64,000 nucleotides of DNA from Antarcticibacterium flavum. GTDB lineage: Bacteria > Bacteroidota > Bacteroidia > Flavobacteriales > Flavobacteriaceae. Under the pieces are notes generated by a model. It worked only from the letters and a program-made list of their open reading frames with translations, was not told where the DNA came from and made no database searches. The DNA lies in contig NZ_CP040812.1 of the NCBI RefSeq assembly GCF_006159205.1, forward strand, positions 3,038,001-3,102,000. The letters run 5' to 3'. The translations under genes and the position numbers were made by a program. Shown piece after piece: positions 9,405 to 19,900 of the stretch. Positions within the stretch are counted from its first letter, which is position 1. Each line of letters opens with the position of its first letter.

Positions 9405-10199
9405 ATGAAGTACGAGGGAGTGCTAACTAAAATGAGAAGTGAACTGGCAGAGACGGTTCAATATTATCTCATTTTTGAATCAGATTTCATTCACGTAAAC
9501 CAGCTGCTGGACAGGAAAATAAGCATCAATTTTTTAAAATTCCAATGCCTTGGGTGCAAGCTTCAAAAAAAGGTATTTGCCCAGGGATATTGTTATAATT
9601 GTTTCTCATCCCTGCCCCAGGCGGGAGAATGGATTCGTAGTCCTGAACTTAGCAAGGCTCACCTCGATATAGAGGACAGGGACCTGGAATTTGAAAAAGA
9701 AGCTCAACTGCAGCCACACGTGGTCTACCTTGCCAATTCCAGTGATGTGAAGGTGGGAGTGACCAGGAAGACACAAATACCAACCAGGTGGATAGACCAG
9801 GGAGCCCATGAAGCCATAGAGATCGTGGAAGTGCCAAACAGGTACCTGGCAGGGATTACTGAGGTGGCACTAAAGGGTCACGTCTCAGATAAAACCAACT
9901 GGAGGCGTATGCTCACCAACGATATCAAAGATTTGAACCTGGAGGATGAAAGGGAAAAGCTTAAAGGATTTATTCCGGAAGAAGCCCGCAATTATTACCT
10001 GGCAGGAAATAAGGAGACAGAGATCAAATTTCCGGTACTTCAATTTCCCAAAAAAGTGAAGACCCTTAACCTTGCAAAAAATCCGTTCTATGAAGGCGTT
10101 TTGAAGGGGATCAAAGGGCAATATTTTCTTTTTGAGGATGGCACCGTTTTCAATGTGCGCAGCCACGAGGGCTATGTTGTTGAATTGAATGTAAATTAA
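9405..10199 (+). CDS. DUF2797 family protein
   Basis: A 264-aa cytoplasmic protein of unknown function. Two CxxC pairs (Cys48/Cys51 and Cys63/Cys66) look like a small zinc ribbon. A following segment (about 105–135, VYLANSSDVKVGVTR) resembles the YIG-like strand found in this family. ATG start. It stands alone between a divergent neighbour and a shared bidirectional terminator. Confidence 0.85.
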   Translation: MKYEGVLTKMRSELAETVQYYLIFESDFIHVNQLLDRKISINFLKFQCLGCKLQKKVFAQGYCYNCFSSLPQAGEWIRSPELSKAHLDIEDRDLEFEKEAQLQPHVVYLANSSDVKVGVTRKTQIPTRWIDQGAHEAIEIVEVPNRYLAGITEVALKGHVSDKTNWRRMLTNDIKDLNLEDEREKLKGFIPEEARNYYLAGNKETEIKFPVLQFPKKVKTLNLAKNPFYEGVLKGIKGQYFLFEDGTVFNVRSHEGYVVELNVN

Positions 10200-10294
10200 A
10201 AAAATTCGGCATTCTGTAACTACTGGATTGTTTAGATACAGCCTAAATGGTAGCAGATGAATCTTCCCAAGAAAAAAATATAGACCACAAAACA

Positions 10295-10336
10295 TAAAAA
10301 CCTCACAAGCCTGGATAGCAGCCTGTGAGGTTTTTT
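10295..10336. terminator. bidirectional terminator
   Basis: A stem of CCTCACA (10301–10307) with TGTGAGG (10324–10330) is flanked by A-rich sequence on the left and six T on the right. It sits between the convergent DUF2797 and AsmA-like genes and can serve both. Confidence 0.8.
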
Positions 10337-10352
10337 CTATTGCCTGATATAT

Positions 10353-13019
10353 TTAATTTTGTTGCCGGGTGGTATCCTGTGCCTTTTTCTTACCGCCCAG
10401 GAGTCCGCCCAGAATGGTTCTTGCGGCTTCCTTAACCTGTGTCTCGTTGGTGCGGGTCGCAGGAGGGGTTTGCAGGGTGTCATTTGCGATTGTATCTGTC
10501 GGGTTGGTTTGTGTAGGCCTTCTGCCTTCAAGTACCCCTCGAATCGCATCTATTCCTTTTTGCTCAAGATTATCTTTTTGTTTGGCGACGATCTTTTGGG
10601 TAAGGTTGCTCACCGCCTGTTCCATGTTGATGTTTATTTGCGGATTTTGGAATTGTCCTCTTAGACCTATTGGCAAAGCTACGATCATATTGCTAAGATC
10701 CTCCCCGCTTAAACGACCAAGGGCACTTCCAACCTGGCTGCCCAGCATCCTGGCAGGAACATCCAGGGTGAGGTTGTAATTCATATTCATATCAAAACCA
10801 TGGCCACCAGAGACTTTGACATTTATCCCCTTGACATCAAAATTAAATGGCTCTACCTGTACCGCGCCATCATTGAAGGTAACCCTTCCTTTTAGATTAT
10901 CCAGATCAATATCACTTAGGTTGACAAAATTGAGTTGTTCATCCAGTCTTGCCAATAGTGCAAGCCTCTCCGGTTGCACCTCTGCTGTTAATATCTCGGC
11001 AAGGGCGTTCCCCGCAATAGTGTTAAGCAAAGGGGTAAGGTCGTTGTTCAGGTTTCCTTTAAGGTTTACCTGGGTTTGCAACCTTCCATCCAGCGCAGAA
11101 GCTATTGGTGCCAGCCCCTGCAATAGTTCCAGGCCGTTAAAAGTTTGGGCAATATCCATGGCCTTAAGATCAAGGTTCATTTCAAAGGTGGGAACGGCTT
11201 CCCGTGTGGAGACTAGCCCGTTAAGTCCAATGGTTCCGCCAAAAATATTGGCAGTGATATTTTGTAAGGTGGCAGTTTCATCTTTTACCAGTAAGGTACC
11301 TGTCGCATTTTGAAGCACCAGGTCATCATATAAAACCCGGTTGGCAGTAAATGTAAGATCGGCATCCAGGAAGGAAGGGATCTTAACTGCTTCATTTCCC
11401 GTTGGGGTGCTGCCGGTTGTTTTTCCTTCGGGAGTTTCTTCAGCTTCAGTGGAGGTTTCGGCTACCATGAAGTCATTTACAGAAAAAGTATTGGAGTTTA
11501 CCTGAAAGGAACCTTTAAGATCCTGATCCTTGAACATAAAGCCCATAAAATTCTGAATATTTCCCGTAGCCTTAAAGTCGGTTTCCCCTGTGGAAAGGAC
11601 CAGTTCTGGCACCCTCACATTGCCCTGGTTAAAGACAAGGCTTGCATTTGCGACCCTTACTTCATTAGGGATCTCTGGTGAACTGTAACTAAAGTCTCTG
11701 ATGCTTGCCGTACCGCTGCTGTTCACATTCTCGTATTGCTCCTGTTCAATAGAATTCATATCGAATTTGGTGGTAACATCGGCAGTAAGGATCCCGTTAA
11801 GGTCCTGCTCCAGCTCAAGAGGATATGCCTGCTCGAGGTTGGCAAGGTTAATTGTTCCCTTTAAAGCCATATCTACCAGCATATTACCTGTTAGGTTTTG
11901 CACCCTTCCATTTGTGGCGAAAGTGTCACTGTCTATCCTGAAGGTCACATTGTCAAAAGTGAGGTAAGTATCATCTGCAAGTCCTGTCGCATTCAGGATC
12001 CTTAGGTCCAGGTTGATGTCCTGTACACTCTTTGGCAGGTCGGGATACTTAAAGGATGCATTATTTGATGTTATCCTTATGTCCATTTGGGGAATATAAG
12101 TTTCATCTATTATCCCGCGCATCATCCCGTTTACGACAAAATCTCCACTGGTTTCCACATTCTCGATATTCTTAGCGTATTCTTCGGGAATAACGGCCAG
12201 GAAGTTCTTAAAATCTGATGAAGGGGTTTTAAAGGTGATGTCTATTTCATTGCTATCTTCATTCACCTGCACCCATCCGTCAAAAGTAAGCGGTAGCTGG
12301 TTAATGGTAGCTTCATTTTCCAGGAAGGTATATCTCATATTTTCGAGGTCCATATGCAGGACGGCGTCCAGGGCTACCCTGTTCCTTCTCAGGTAATTTA
12401 TGCCATCAAAATCAAAAGTTACAAAAGCGCTGGTTTGTGTGTCCAGTTCAGATTCTTCCAGGGAAAAATCACCGGTACCCTCATGATTTAGATCCTCCAG
12501 TAGAAGTGAAAGTTTTTGTCCCTCGTCCACATATCTCAGCCTTGAATTATTGATCTCATAATGCTTGAGGTCAAGGCTAAATCCTGTGGCAGTAGTATCG
12601 GCAGTAGCAGTAGTATCCTCAATGGCGATGTTATAATTGGCATTTCCAACGGAGTCCACTTTGATATTTACAAAAGCATTGTTGAGTATTAATTGATCTA
12701 TCCTCTTTGGCTTTTCTGCACTCTTGAAAAGTTCCTTTACGCTCATTTCCAAAAGGATCTCTTCACTTAGTGCGAGGGTGTCGCCTGCAAAGGGGGCTTT
12801 GTTTATCACACTCACATCGCTAAGCACTAATGTTGCCTGCGGAAAGCTGCGGAAGAAAGAAAGATCTAGATCGCTGAACTCTACTGTCGCGTTTACGTTA
12901 TCGTTTATGGTTTTCTTCACCATATCCTTCAACTGTGACTCAAATATAAATGGTGCTGCAATAAGCAGTATAAGTAACACCAAAACTATAATGCCTATTA
13001 TTTTTAAAGCTTTTTTCAT
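10353..13019 (-). CDS. AsmA-like family envelope protein
   Basis: An 888-aa protein anchored by one N-terminal membrane helix (about 5–26) and projecting into the periplasm. The rest is a long run of beta-rich repeats with the AsmA pattern, including the N-terminal LKDMVKKTINDNVNATVEF segment and a C-terminal AsmA_2-like region (about 620–790). Such proteins are thought to form lipid-conducting bridges or to influence outer-membrane assembly. The last 80 residues are Thr/Gln/Pro-rich and low complexity. It starts 44 bp after the VUT transporter gene, which probably shares the transcript. Confidence 0.85.
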   Translation of the reverse strand: MKKALKIIGIIVLVLLILLIAAPFIFESQLKDMVKKTINDNVNATVEFSDLDLSFFRSFPQATLVLSDVSVINKAPFAGDTLALSEEILLEMSVKELFKSAEKPKRIDQLILNNAFVNIKVDSVGNANYNIAIEDTTATADTTATGFSLDLKHYEINNSRLRYVDEGQKLSLLLEDLNHEGTGDFSLEESELDTQTSAFVTFDFDGINYLRRNRVALDAVLHMDLENMRYTFLENEATINQLPLTFDGWVQVNEDSNEIDITFKTPSSDFKNFLAVIPEEYAKNIENVETSGDFVVNGMMRGIIDETYIPQMDIRITSNNASFKYPDLPKSVQDINLDLRILNATGLADDTYLTFDNVTFRIDSDTFATNGRVQNLTGNMLVDMALKGTINLANLEQAYPLELEQDLNGILTADVTTKFDMNSIEQEQYENVNSSGTASIRDFSYSSPEIPNEVRVANASLVFNQGNVRVPELVLSTGETDFKATGNIQNFMGFMFKDQDLKGSFQVNSNTFSVNDFMVAETSTEAEETPEGKTTGSTPTGNEAVKIPSFLDADLTFTANRVLYDDLVLQNATGTLLVKDETATLQNITANIFGGTIGLNGLVSTREAVPTFEMNLDLKAMDIAQTFNGLELLQGLAPIASALDGRLQTQVNLKGNLNNDLTPLLNTIAGNALAEILTAEVQPERLALLARLDEQLNFVNLSDIDLDNLKGRVTFNDGAVQVEPFNFDVKGINVKVSGGHGFDMNMNYNLTLDVPARMLGSQVGSALGRLSGEDLSNMIVALPIGLRGQFQNPQININMEQAVSNLTQKIVAKQKDNLEQKGIDAIRGVLEGRRPTQTNPTDTIANDTLQTPPATRTNETQVKEAARTILGGLLGGKKKAQDTTRQQN

Positions 13020-13063
13020 TGTATCCTTTTTCTATTTATCCCGTTATTCCACTAAAGGCGGTA

Positions 13064-13780
13064 TTACCCCTGAAGGTACTGATTTTCCAGGTTTATTTCC
13101 CCTCCTTTTTTTAGTTTAAACTTCCTTCGCAGCAGGTAAACCCCAATATAAAGAAAGGGAGTGTCACAAGCTGCAACCAGAACCTTGAACAGGAAACCGC
13201 TAAGCAACAAAGGCCCAAAGAGTTCCCATTCGATCTTATTGAAACTACAAAGCAAAAATAAGACCGAAAATGTGTCAACGAATTGAGATAAAAAGGTAGA
13301 AAAGTTATTCCGAAGCCACAAATGACGGCCGCGGGTAAGTTTTTTCCAGAAGTGAAAGAGGTAAATGTCAATATATTGGGCAAGTAGATAGGCTGTCATG
13401 GAGGCAAAGACTGCGATCCCAGTGGCGCCAAAAACCCTTGTGAACAATGGGTTGTCTATAGGAGACCAGGAGGTGGCAGGAACATAATTTGCACTGTAGA
13501 TAATAATGAGGGAAAACAAGGAGGCAAAGATCCCGGCGGTGACAACTTCATTGGCCTTTTTTCTTCCATAGATCTCGCTAATTAGATCTGTAATAAGAAA
13601 GGTGATAGGATAAGGCAGGATACCCACCGAGATCTCAAAAGTGTAGATCCCAAAGAAATCCCAGTAAAAGAATTTTTGGAAGATCAGGTTGGAAACTACC
13701 AGCGATGAAATGAACAGGGCGGCGAGGATCAGGTAAATTCGCTGGGCCTGGAATAGCTGATTTTGGGAGGCTGCCTTCAA
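13064..13780 (-). CDS. VUT family (YhhQ-like) queuosine-precursor transporter
   Basis: A 238-aa inner-membrane protein with about six membrane segments. It matches the VUT/YhhQ family, whose characterised members import 7-cyano-7-deazaguanine or related queuosine precursors. ISEIYGRKKANEV near 72–84 is the family-typical loop. The start is a TTG at 13780: an in-frame stop lies 9–11 bases upstream and no early ATG exists. The AsmA-like gene follows on the same strand. Confidence 0.85.
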   Translation of the reverse strand: MKAASQNQLFQAQRIYLILAALFISSLVVSNLIFQKFFYWDFFGIYTFEISVGILPYPITFLITDLISEIYGRKKANEVVTAGIFASLFSLIIIYSANYVPATSWSPIDNPLFTRVFGATGIAVFASMTAYLLAQYIDIYLFHFWKKLTRGRHLWLRNNFSTFLSQFVDTFSVLFLLCSFNKIEWELFGPLLLSGFLFKVLVAACDTPFLYIGVYLLRRKFKLKKGGEINLENQYLQG

Positions 13781-13888
13781 ATTATTTTTTTAAACACTTA
13801 CTAACAAAGTTAAGTTTATGTAAGTTTCTTTTATTTAATTTGCCGTGAAATTAAGGAATCTCTCCTGAAACAATTCTTAAAGTATACC

Positions 13889-15019
13889 TTGAATCCTCCA
13901 AAAACATTTTATATAGCCCTTGGCAGCAATAAAGGGAACCGCCTGGAATTAATGCAACGCGCATTAGATGATATTTACAGAAAAATAGGGGAAATTGGAG
14001 GCATTTCTTTTGTGTATGAAACCCCGGCCTGGGGGTTTAAAGGAGATGCTTTCCTTAATGCCTGTGTGGAAGTGAAAAGCCGGTTTCCTGCTGAAGTGGT
14101 CCTGGAGAAATTATTGTTTATTGAGAACATGCTTGGTCGGGTAAGGGCTGCTACAGGTAGCTATGAGAACCGAAGTATTGACCTGGATATCATCCTTGCT
14201 GAAGAGGAGGTAATTTCCAGCACTTCATTAAGGATCCCACATCCTGAAATGCAGAAACGCAAATTTGTACTTCTTCCCCTGGCAGATATAGCCGGAAAGG
14301 AGATCCACCCGGTACAGAAGTTAAGTGTCAATGCCCTACTGGCAAATACCACAGATGATTCCCCCATCGAAAAGATTGGGGATAAACTCGTAAATCCTCA
14401 AATCAACTATGGCTTCCAGCAACGCAATTATATAGCGATAGAAGGAAATATAGGTGCAGGAAAAACCAGCCTTTCCACGATGATCTCCCAGGATTTTAAT
14501 GCAAAGCTCATTCTGGAAAGATTTAAGGACAATCCTTTCCTGCCCAAATTTTATGAGGACCAGAACCGTTATGCCTTCCCACTGGAGATGTCCTTTCTGG
14601 CAGACAGATACCAGCAACTTTCAGATGACCTGGCGCAGTATGATCTTTTTGCCGATTTCGTGGTTTCAGATTATGATGTTTTCAAATCTCTCATCTTTGC
14701 AAAGATCACCCTGCAGGAAGATGAATATGCACTTTATGATAAGCTCTTCCGCATAATGTATAAGGAACTGGTGAAACCGGACCTGTATATCTATCTCTAT
14801 CAAAATACCGAACGCCTTCTCGAGAATATCAAAACAAGAGGAAGGGACTATGAGCAGAACATCCAGCCGGAATACCTGGTTGAGATCAATAAAAGCTACC
14901 TGGCATATATCAAATCACAAACCAATGTAAATGTGAGGATCATAGATATTTCCGGGAAAGATTTCGTGAATAACCGGGAGGATTATCTGGATATTTTGGA
15001 GGAAATGGAGAGCCGTTAA
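13889..15019 (+). CDS. folK: bifunctional FolK–deoxynucleoside kinase fusion
   Basis: A 376-aa two-domain cytoplasmic enzyme. Residues 1–165 are HPPK (FolK), which pyrophosphorylates 6-hydroxymethyl-dihydropterin in folate synthesis, with ALGSNKGNR at 10–18 and the RSIDLDI motif near 100. Residues 178–376 are a deoxynucleoside kinase: P-loop EGNIGAGKT at 185–193, ERF near 212 and SDYDVFKSLIFA near 270. The fusion is known in other Bacteroidota and links folate synthesis to thymidine or purine deoxynucleoside salvage. The start is TTG because no early ATG exists. It is divergent from the VUT gene. Confidence 0.9.
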   Translation: MNPPKTFYIALGSNKGNRLELMQRALDDIYRKIGEIGGISFVYETPAWGFKGDAFLNACVEVKSRFPAEVVLEKLLFIENMLGRVRAATGSYENRSIDLDIILAEEEVISSTSLRIPHPEMQKRKFVLLPLADIAGKEIHPVQKLSVNALLANTTDDSPIEKIGDKLVNPQINYGFQQRNYIAIEGNIGAGKTSLSTMISQDFNAKLILERFKDNPFLPKFYEDQNRYAFPLEMSFLADRYQQLSDDLAQYDLFADFVVSDYDVFKSLIFAKITLQEDEYALYDKLFRIMYKELVKPDLYIYLYQNTERLLENIKTRGRDYEQNIQPEYLVEINKSYLAYIKSQTNVNVRIIDISGKDFVNNREDYLDILEEMESR

Positions 15020-15463
15020 ATTCCAAATCCCAGGCATCAAATTCCAAGCACCAAATTCCAAATTCCAGGCACCAAATTCCAAGCACCAAAATCCAAATTC
15101 CAAAGTGAAAAAAGAGTCTGGACCGCTCTGCTGCTAGAATATAGAACCTAGACTTTATTCTTTACCAAAGAATTTAAAAGAACAGCTCAAATTCATCTCA
15201 TTTTTCTTCTTCAATATTTCGACCGACAACCGACAACCGACAAACCGACAACCGACAACCTACAACCTACAACCTACAACTGCCAATTCCTGGGTCGGGG
15301 CAAGCCCAACCCCTACAGCATATTACGGGTTGACTATCCACTCTCCACTTTCCACTCTCCACTTTTTTAACCTACAACCTAGAACCTACAACCTACAACT
15401 CCTAACTCCTAACCCATCTCAATACTCACTACTAATATCTCAATACTAATATCTCAATACTAA
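15020..15463. repeat. composite intergenic repeat block B
   Basis: From the stop of folK–dNK to the stop of the convergent methyltransferase gene the DNA is almost entirely 7-bp-period modules: CCAAATT/CCAGGCA, a TAGA module (15111–15153), CGACAAC, CTACAAC, a GC-rich core (15292–15334), CCACTCT/CCACTTT, CTACAAC, AACTCCT and CAATACT/AATATCT. Block A shares several modules in the same order. No gene is supported. Confidence 0.85.
15111..15153 (+). repeat. dispersed intergenic repeat, copy 2
   Basis: A 43-bp element beginning AAAGAGTCTGGACCGCT and ending in ATATAGAACCTAGAC. A near-identical copy (one substitution and one 1-bp gap by eye) lies inverted at 60063–60105. Looser copies are at 3971–4012 and 28914–28975. 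Confidence 0.8.
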
Positions 15464-16030
15464 CTAATGTGAAAACCCCGGCTCCCCCTGCCTCTTCGGT
15501 GTAATTTTCACGAACAGGTCCCAGATCACCACCCCGGCGCTCACCGCTATATTGAGGGAATGTTTGCTGCCCAGCTGCGGGATCTCGATCACCCCATCAC
15601 TGGCAGAGACCACTTCCTGTTGCACCCCCTTAACCTCATTGCCAAAGATCACGGCGCAGGCTTCCTGTGGTTGTGGTTTAAAGTTGTCCAGCATTACCGC
15701 ATTTTCAGCCTGCTCAACAGAAAAAACCCTGGTCCCTTCCTGTTGTAATTTTTCCACTACCTGCATAGTGCTTTCAACGTATTCCCAGTCAACGGTTTCG
15801 GTTGCACCAAGAGCAGTTTTTTGAATATCCTTATGTGGAGGCTTGGCGGTAATGCCACACAGGTATATCTTTTTTATTAGAAAAGCATCACAGGTACGAA
15901 AAATGGACCCAATATTATTCAGGCTGCGTACATTGTCCAGGATCACAATAAGCGGAGTTTTTTCTGCTTCCCTGAATTCGGTTACACTTTTTCTCTCCAG
16001 CTCGCTGTTCTTTAATTTTCGTTTTTCCAT
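15464..16030 (-). CDS. TrmH family (SpoU) RNA 2'-O-methyltransferase
   Basis: A 188-aa protein of the SPOUT class that transfers a methyl group from SAM to a ribose 2'-OH in tRNA or rRNA. All three SpoU motifs are visible: NNIGSIFRTCDAF near 38–50, IFGNEVKGV near 128–136 and SLNIAVSAGVVIWD near 156–169. It lacks the N-terminal substrate-binding domain of RlmB, so the target is probably tRNA but is not determined. ATG start at 16030. Confidence 0.88.
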   Translation of the reverse strand: MEKRKLKNSELERKSVTEFREAEKTPLIVILDNVRSLNNIGSIFRTCDAFLIKKIYLCGITAKPPHKDIQKTALGATETVDWEYVESTMQVVEKLQQEGTRVFSVEQAENAVMLDNFKPQPQEACAVIFGNEVKGVQQEVVSASDGVIEIPQLGSKHSLNIAVSAGVVIWDLFVKITPKRQGEPGFSH

Positions 16031-16378
16031 AAGGGCAAAAATAAAAAGAAATAAGGCTGATAAAGAACTGAAACGCGAAAAGATGAGCAGGAGACCCTCA
16101 GTATTTTTTGAGAGAAATAATAAGTTTTGACGAAAAAAAAAGGGTATAATTATTTGAGGGACAGGTTTTTTTTAGGAAAAATTTAGCGAATGCTTTGGCT
16201 AAATTTTATAAAAAGTTATGTGGATTCTCATTCACTTCTTTCTTATATTATATGCACTTTTAATAAGCGTATTACCACATCACTTATACCGTAAGCAAGC
16301 CTTCTTAAGCAGCTCCAGGACCTGGAAAAACAGGTGTTCCTGCATTTAACTTTTAGTAAACCTTAAACTCATCCTGTT
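16031..16378. other. intergenic region without recognised elements
   Basis: About 350 bp of AT-rich DNA between divergent genes. I see no gene, no strong hairpin, and no convincing promoter at a usable distance. Confidence 0.4.
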
Positions 16379-16813
16379 ATGAAAATTGCACATTTGACCC
16401 TTATGGTATTCGCGCTTCTGGGCTGCAATAATTTGCTTGCCCAAACTATTGAAAACGACCCAATTGATAAAGCCGATCTTTACCAGATCGAGTATTACCA
16501 ATTCAATGCTGATAAGGCCGAGGAGGCCCGGATGATAATTGATAATTATTTTAGTGTAGCACATCAACTCGCGGGAGTTCCGCATCCTGTCATGCAACTC
16601 CAGCTAACATCTGATGATTACAACTATATGGCTGTATGGAAACTACCTGTGGGTATTGATCATCTTAACTGGCAATCTTCCCCAGCAAATCCCAGGTGGT
16701 ACAACGCCTTTGTGACTGTGGCAGGAAGTGAGGAGAAAGCCAAGGAGATCATTGAGAAATATGACTCTTACATTCGTGACTCCAAGACAGAATTTGCCCG
16801 TAAGCCTCATTAA
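16379..16813 (+). CDS. secreted protein of unknown function
   Basis: A 144-aa protein with an N-terminal export signal. It could be cut after LLAQ (about residue 22) or be lipid-modified at the LLGC cysteine near residue 16. The mature part is compact and mixed alpha/beta, with a segment YNYMAVWKLPVG near 80–92. I do not recognise the family. ATG start with no Shine-Dalgarno site. A strong terminator follows, so it is a unit by itself. Confidence 0.7.
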   Translation: MKIAHLTLMVFALLGCNNLLAQTIENDPIDKADLYQIEYYQFNADKAEEARMIIDNYFSVAHQLAGVPHPVMQLQLTSDDYNYMAVWKLPVGIDHLNWQSSPANPRWYNAFVTVAGSEEKAKEIIEKYDSYIRDSKTEFARKPH

Positions 16814-16834
16814 AAGGTGCACAAGGTGAAATTT

Positions 16835-16864
16835 AGCTGGATGAGATTTCATTCAGCTTTTTTT
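16835..16864 (+). terminator. terminator
   Basis: A 10-bp stem (16835–16844 with 16849–16858, one G·T pair, GATT loop) is followed by six T. It ends the 16379–16813 gene. It also shows that a TTG at 16863 lies in the T tract and is not the start of the next gene. Confidence 0.85.
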
Positions 16865-16919
16865 GCGTTCTTATTTTTCTGAATTTAAGTTTTATATTAG
16901 GGGAGCAAAACACCTCTTT

Positions 16920-19900
16920 ATGAAAACTTATTTCTTTTCCCCTCTGCTCACCTTACTTCTGTTCTCCTTCAGCTTAACCGCTCAAAACATCAATAAGGAA
17001 GACACCAGGCTGCTTTCAAAGCCTGCCATAAGTAATGATCAAATCGCTTTTATCTATGCTGAAGATCTTTGGATAGCAAACAAAGACGGTTCATCGCCAA
17101 GACGTTTAACGGTAGATGATGGAATTGAATCCAATCCTGTCTTTTCACCAGATGGGCAAACCATTGCTTTTAATGCTGAATATGATGGAAACACCGATGT
17201 TTATATAGTACCGGCTACCGGGGGAGTGCCGCAACGCCTAACCTGGCATCCCGGCAGCGACCAGGTGCGTGGTTTTACTCCAGATGGTTCAGCTGTGCTG
17301 TTCGCTTCCCAGCGCAGCGTTTTTACCGGCAGATTTACAAAGCTCTTTGAAGTATCTATAAGTGGTGGCCAGGTTAAGGAACTTGAGATCCCCAATGCCT
17401 TCTGGGCAGATTATTCGCCAGATGGAAGATATATTGCCTATACACCTCTATACGAGGTTTTCAATCAATGGAAATATTACCGGGGAGGTACCGCCTCCCG
17501 CATCTGGATATATGACACCAATGACCATAGTGTGACTGAAGTCCCAAAGCCCGTAAGCGGCAGCAATGATACCAGGCCGCAATGGCTGGGGAACCGTGTA
17601 TTCTTCAGGAGTGACAGGGATGGGGAGTTTAATTTGTACAGCTATGATATGAACTCCCGGGAGGTTACCCGGCATACAAATTATAAAGATTTCCCGGTGA
17701 TGGACCTTTCCGCAGGGAATAATGAGATCATATTTGAACAGGCCGGATACCTGCATACTTTTGATCCGCAAAATGGAAATACCAATAGGATCAAAGTAGG
17801 TATCGCAACAGATCTTCTTGAGCTGCGGCCAAGGTTTGTGAAAGGTGATGAATATATACGCAGTGCCTCGATCTCTCCAACAGGAGCCAGGGTAGTGATG
17901 GACTTTAGGGGAGAAGTGGTTACCGTGCCCGGGGAGAAGGGGGATGTGGTGAATATAAGCTCTACCCCGGGAGTTCATGAGAAAAATCCCGTGTGGTCCC
18001 CTAATGGGAAATTCATCGCTTATTTTAGTGATGAAAGTGGGGAGTACGCGCTGCACGTCCACGATCAAAGCGAGCAAAATGAGCCACGCAAATTTAAACT
18101 GGACGGTACCGGCTTTTATGCCCACCCACGATGGTCTCCGGACAGTAAGAAAATTAGCTTCGTGGATAACGGCCGCAATCTTTATGTGCTTAATACAGAT
18201 TCCGGCAGGGTTACAAAGATTGCTGAAGATGAACGCTATATGCCGGGGGTTTTTCGGGACCTGTTTGGCAGCTGGTCTCATGACTCCAACTGGATAAGTT
18301 ACACGGTAGTTACGGGTACCAGTTTTGAACAGGCCCACGTATATTCCCTTTCTGAAAACAGGTCTTATCCAATTTCTGATGGTTTTTCCAGTGTTTCCAG
18401 CCCGGTGTTTGACCCCAGCGGGAAATACCTGTATATGCTGGCTTCTACAGATGCAGGTCCAGTGGTGAACTGGTTTGACCAGTCCAACCAGGATATGGAA
18501 ATGACCAGTTCCATCTACATTGTCACCTTGCAAAAGGAGGTGGAGTCTCCCTTTGCGAGAGAAAATGATGTGGAGAAGATAGAGCAGGCAGAGAAGGAGG
18601 AAGAAAAAAAGAAAAAAGCTGAAGAGGAAAACAAAGAGATCAAAGCCCCAGCCCTGAAGATAGATTTTGATGGAATTGAGAACAGGATCGTCGATATACC
18701 TGTTCCTGCGGGGAATTATGCTTTTTTAAGTTCGCCCAGGGAAGGGAACCTGTATTATCTTTCCAATCCTCCACACCAACAGAACAAAGCTACTTTGAAT
18801 ATGTTTGATCTTACAGAAAGGGAAAACAAGGAAATAATGCCTGCGACCTCATATGAAATCTCCGCCAATGCTAAAAAAATACTTTACAAGGCCGAAGGAA
18901 AATGGGGAATAGCCGAGATCGATAAGATCCAGGACAAACGGGCCCTTAACACCGGGGATGTACAGGTGAAAATTGACCCTGTGGCAGAGTGGCCAAATAT
19001 CTTCAATGAGGCTTGGAGGGTTAACCGTGATTACTTTTATGACCCAGGGATGCATGGCGTGGACTGGGATGCGATGAAAGAAAAATATGAGCCTTTTATT
19101 GGTGACGTTACTTCCCGAAGTGATCTCTACCGGGTAATGGAGTGGATGTTCAGCGAACTGGGAGTTGGACATCACAGGTTTTCCAGCCGGGGAGACAGGC
19201 TCCATAGCAAGGAATCTGTAAAAGGCGGCCTCCTTGGTGCCGATTATAGTATAGAAAATGACAGGTACAGGTTTAGGAAAATATATGGGGGACTTAACTG
19301 GAATCCAAATCTTCGGTCTCCACTCACAGAGCCGGGAGTAAATGTGCAGGAGGGAGATTATATTCTTGAAGTGAATGGAAGAGAGTTGAAGGGAAGTGAT
19401 AATATCTATGAATTCTTTGAAAATACTGCCGGGAAGATCGTGATGCTCACTGTAGGGCCAAACCCCAATATGAGAAATACGAGGAAGGTGAAGGTTACGC
19501 CTGTTGAGCATGAAGGAGCCCTGAGGAATCGCGACTGGGTAGAAGGAAATATTAAGAAAGTACACGAGGCAACAAATGGACGGGTGGCTTATGTGTATGT
19601 GCCAAATACTGCGGTTGCAGGCCACGAATACTTTAAACGCTATTTCTTCCCGCAAGCCAATAAGCAGGCCATTATTGTGGATGAGCGCTTTAATGGAGGC
19701 GGGCAGCTGGCAGATTATGTGATAGACATGCTTAAAAAACCTGAGCAGGCGCACTGGAAGTTCCGGTATGGGAAAGATCTCAAATCGCCAAGTGCTTCCA
19801 TACAGGGGCCAAAGGTGATGATAACAGATGAGACTGCCGGTTCAGGCGGGGATTACCTGCCGTGGATGTTCAGGAAATTTGAGCTGGGCACCATCGTGGG

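Noticed and set aside
15180..15460. CRISPR-like appearance of regular short repeats
   Set aside because: Repeats have a 7-bp period with no spacers, and no cas genes are nearby.
16863..16919. TTG start 57 bases upstream of the Tricorn-like protease ATG
   Set aside because: It lies in the T tract of a terminator, and the ATG at 16920 begins a clean signal peptide.
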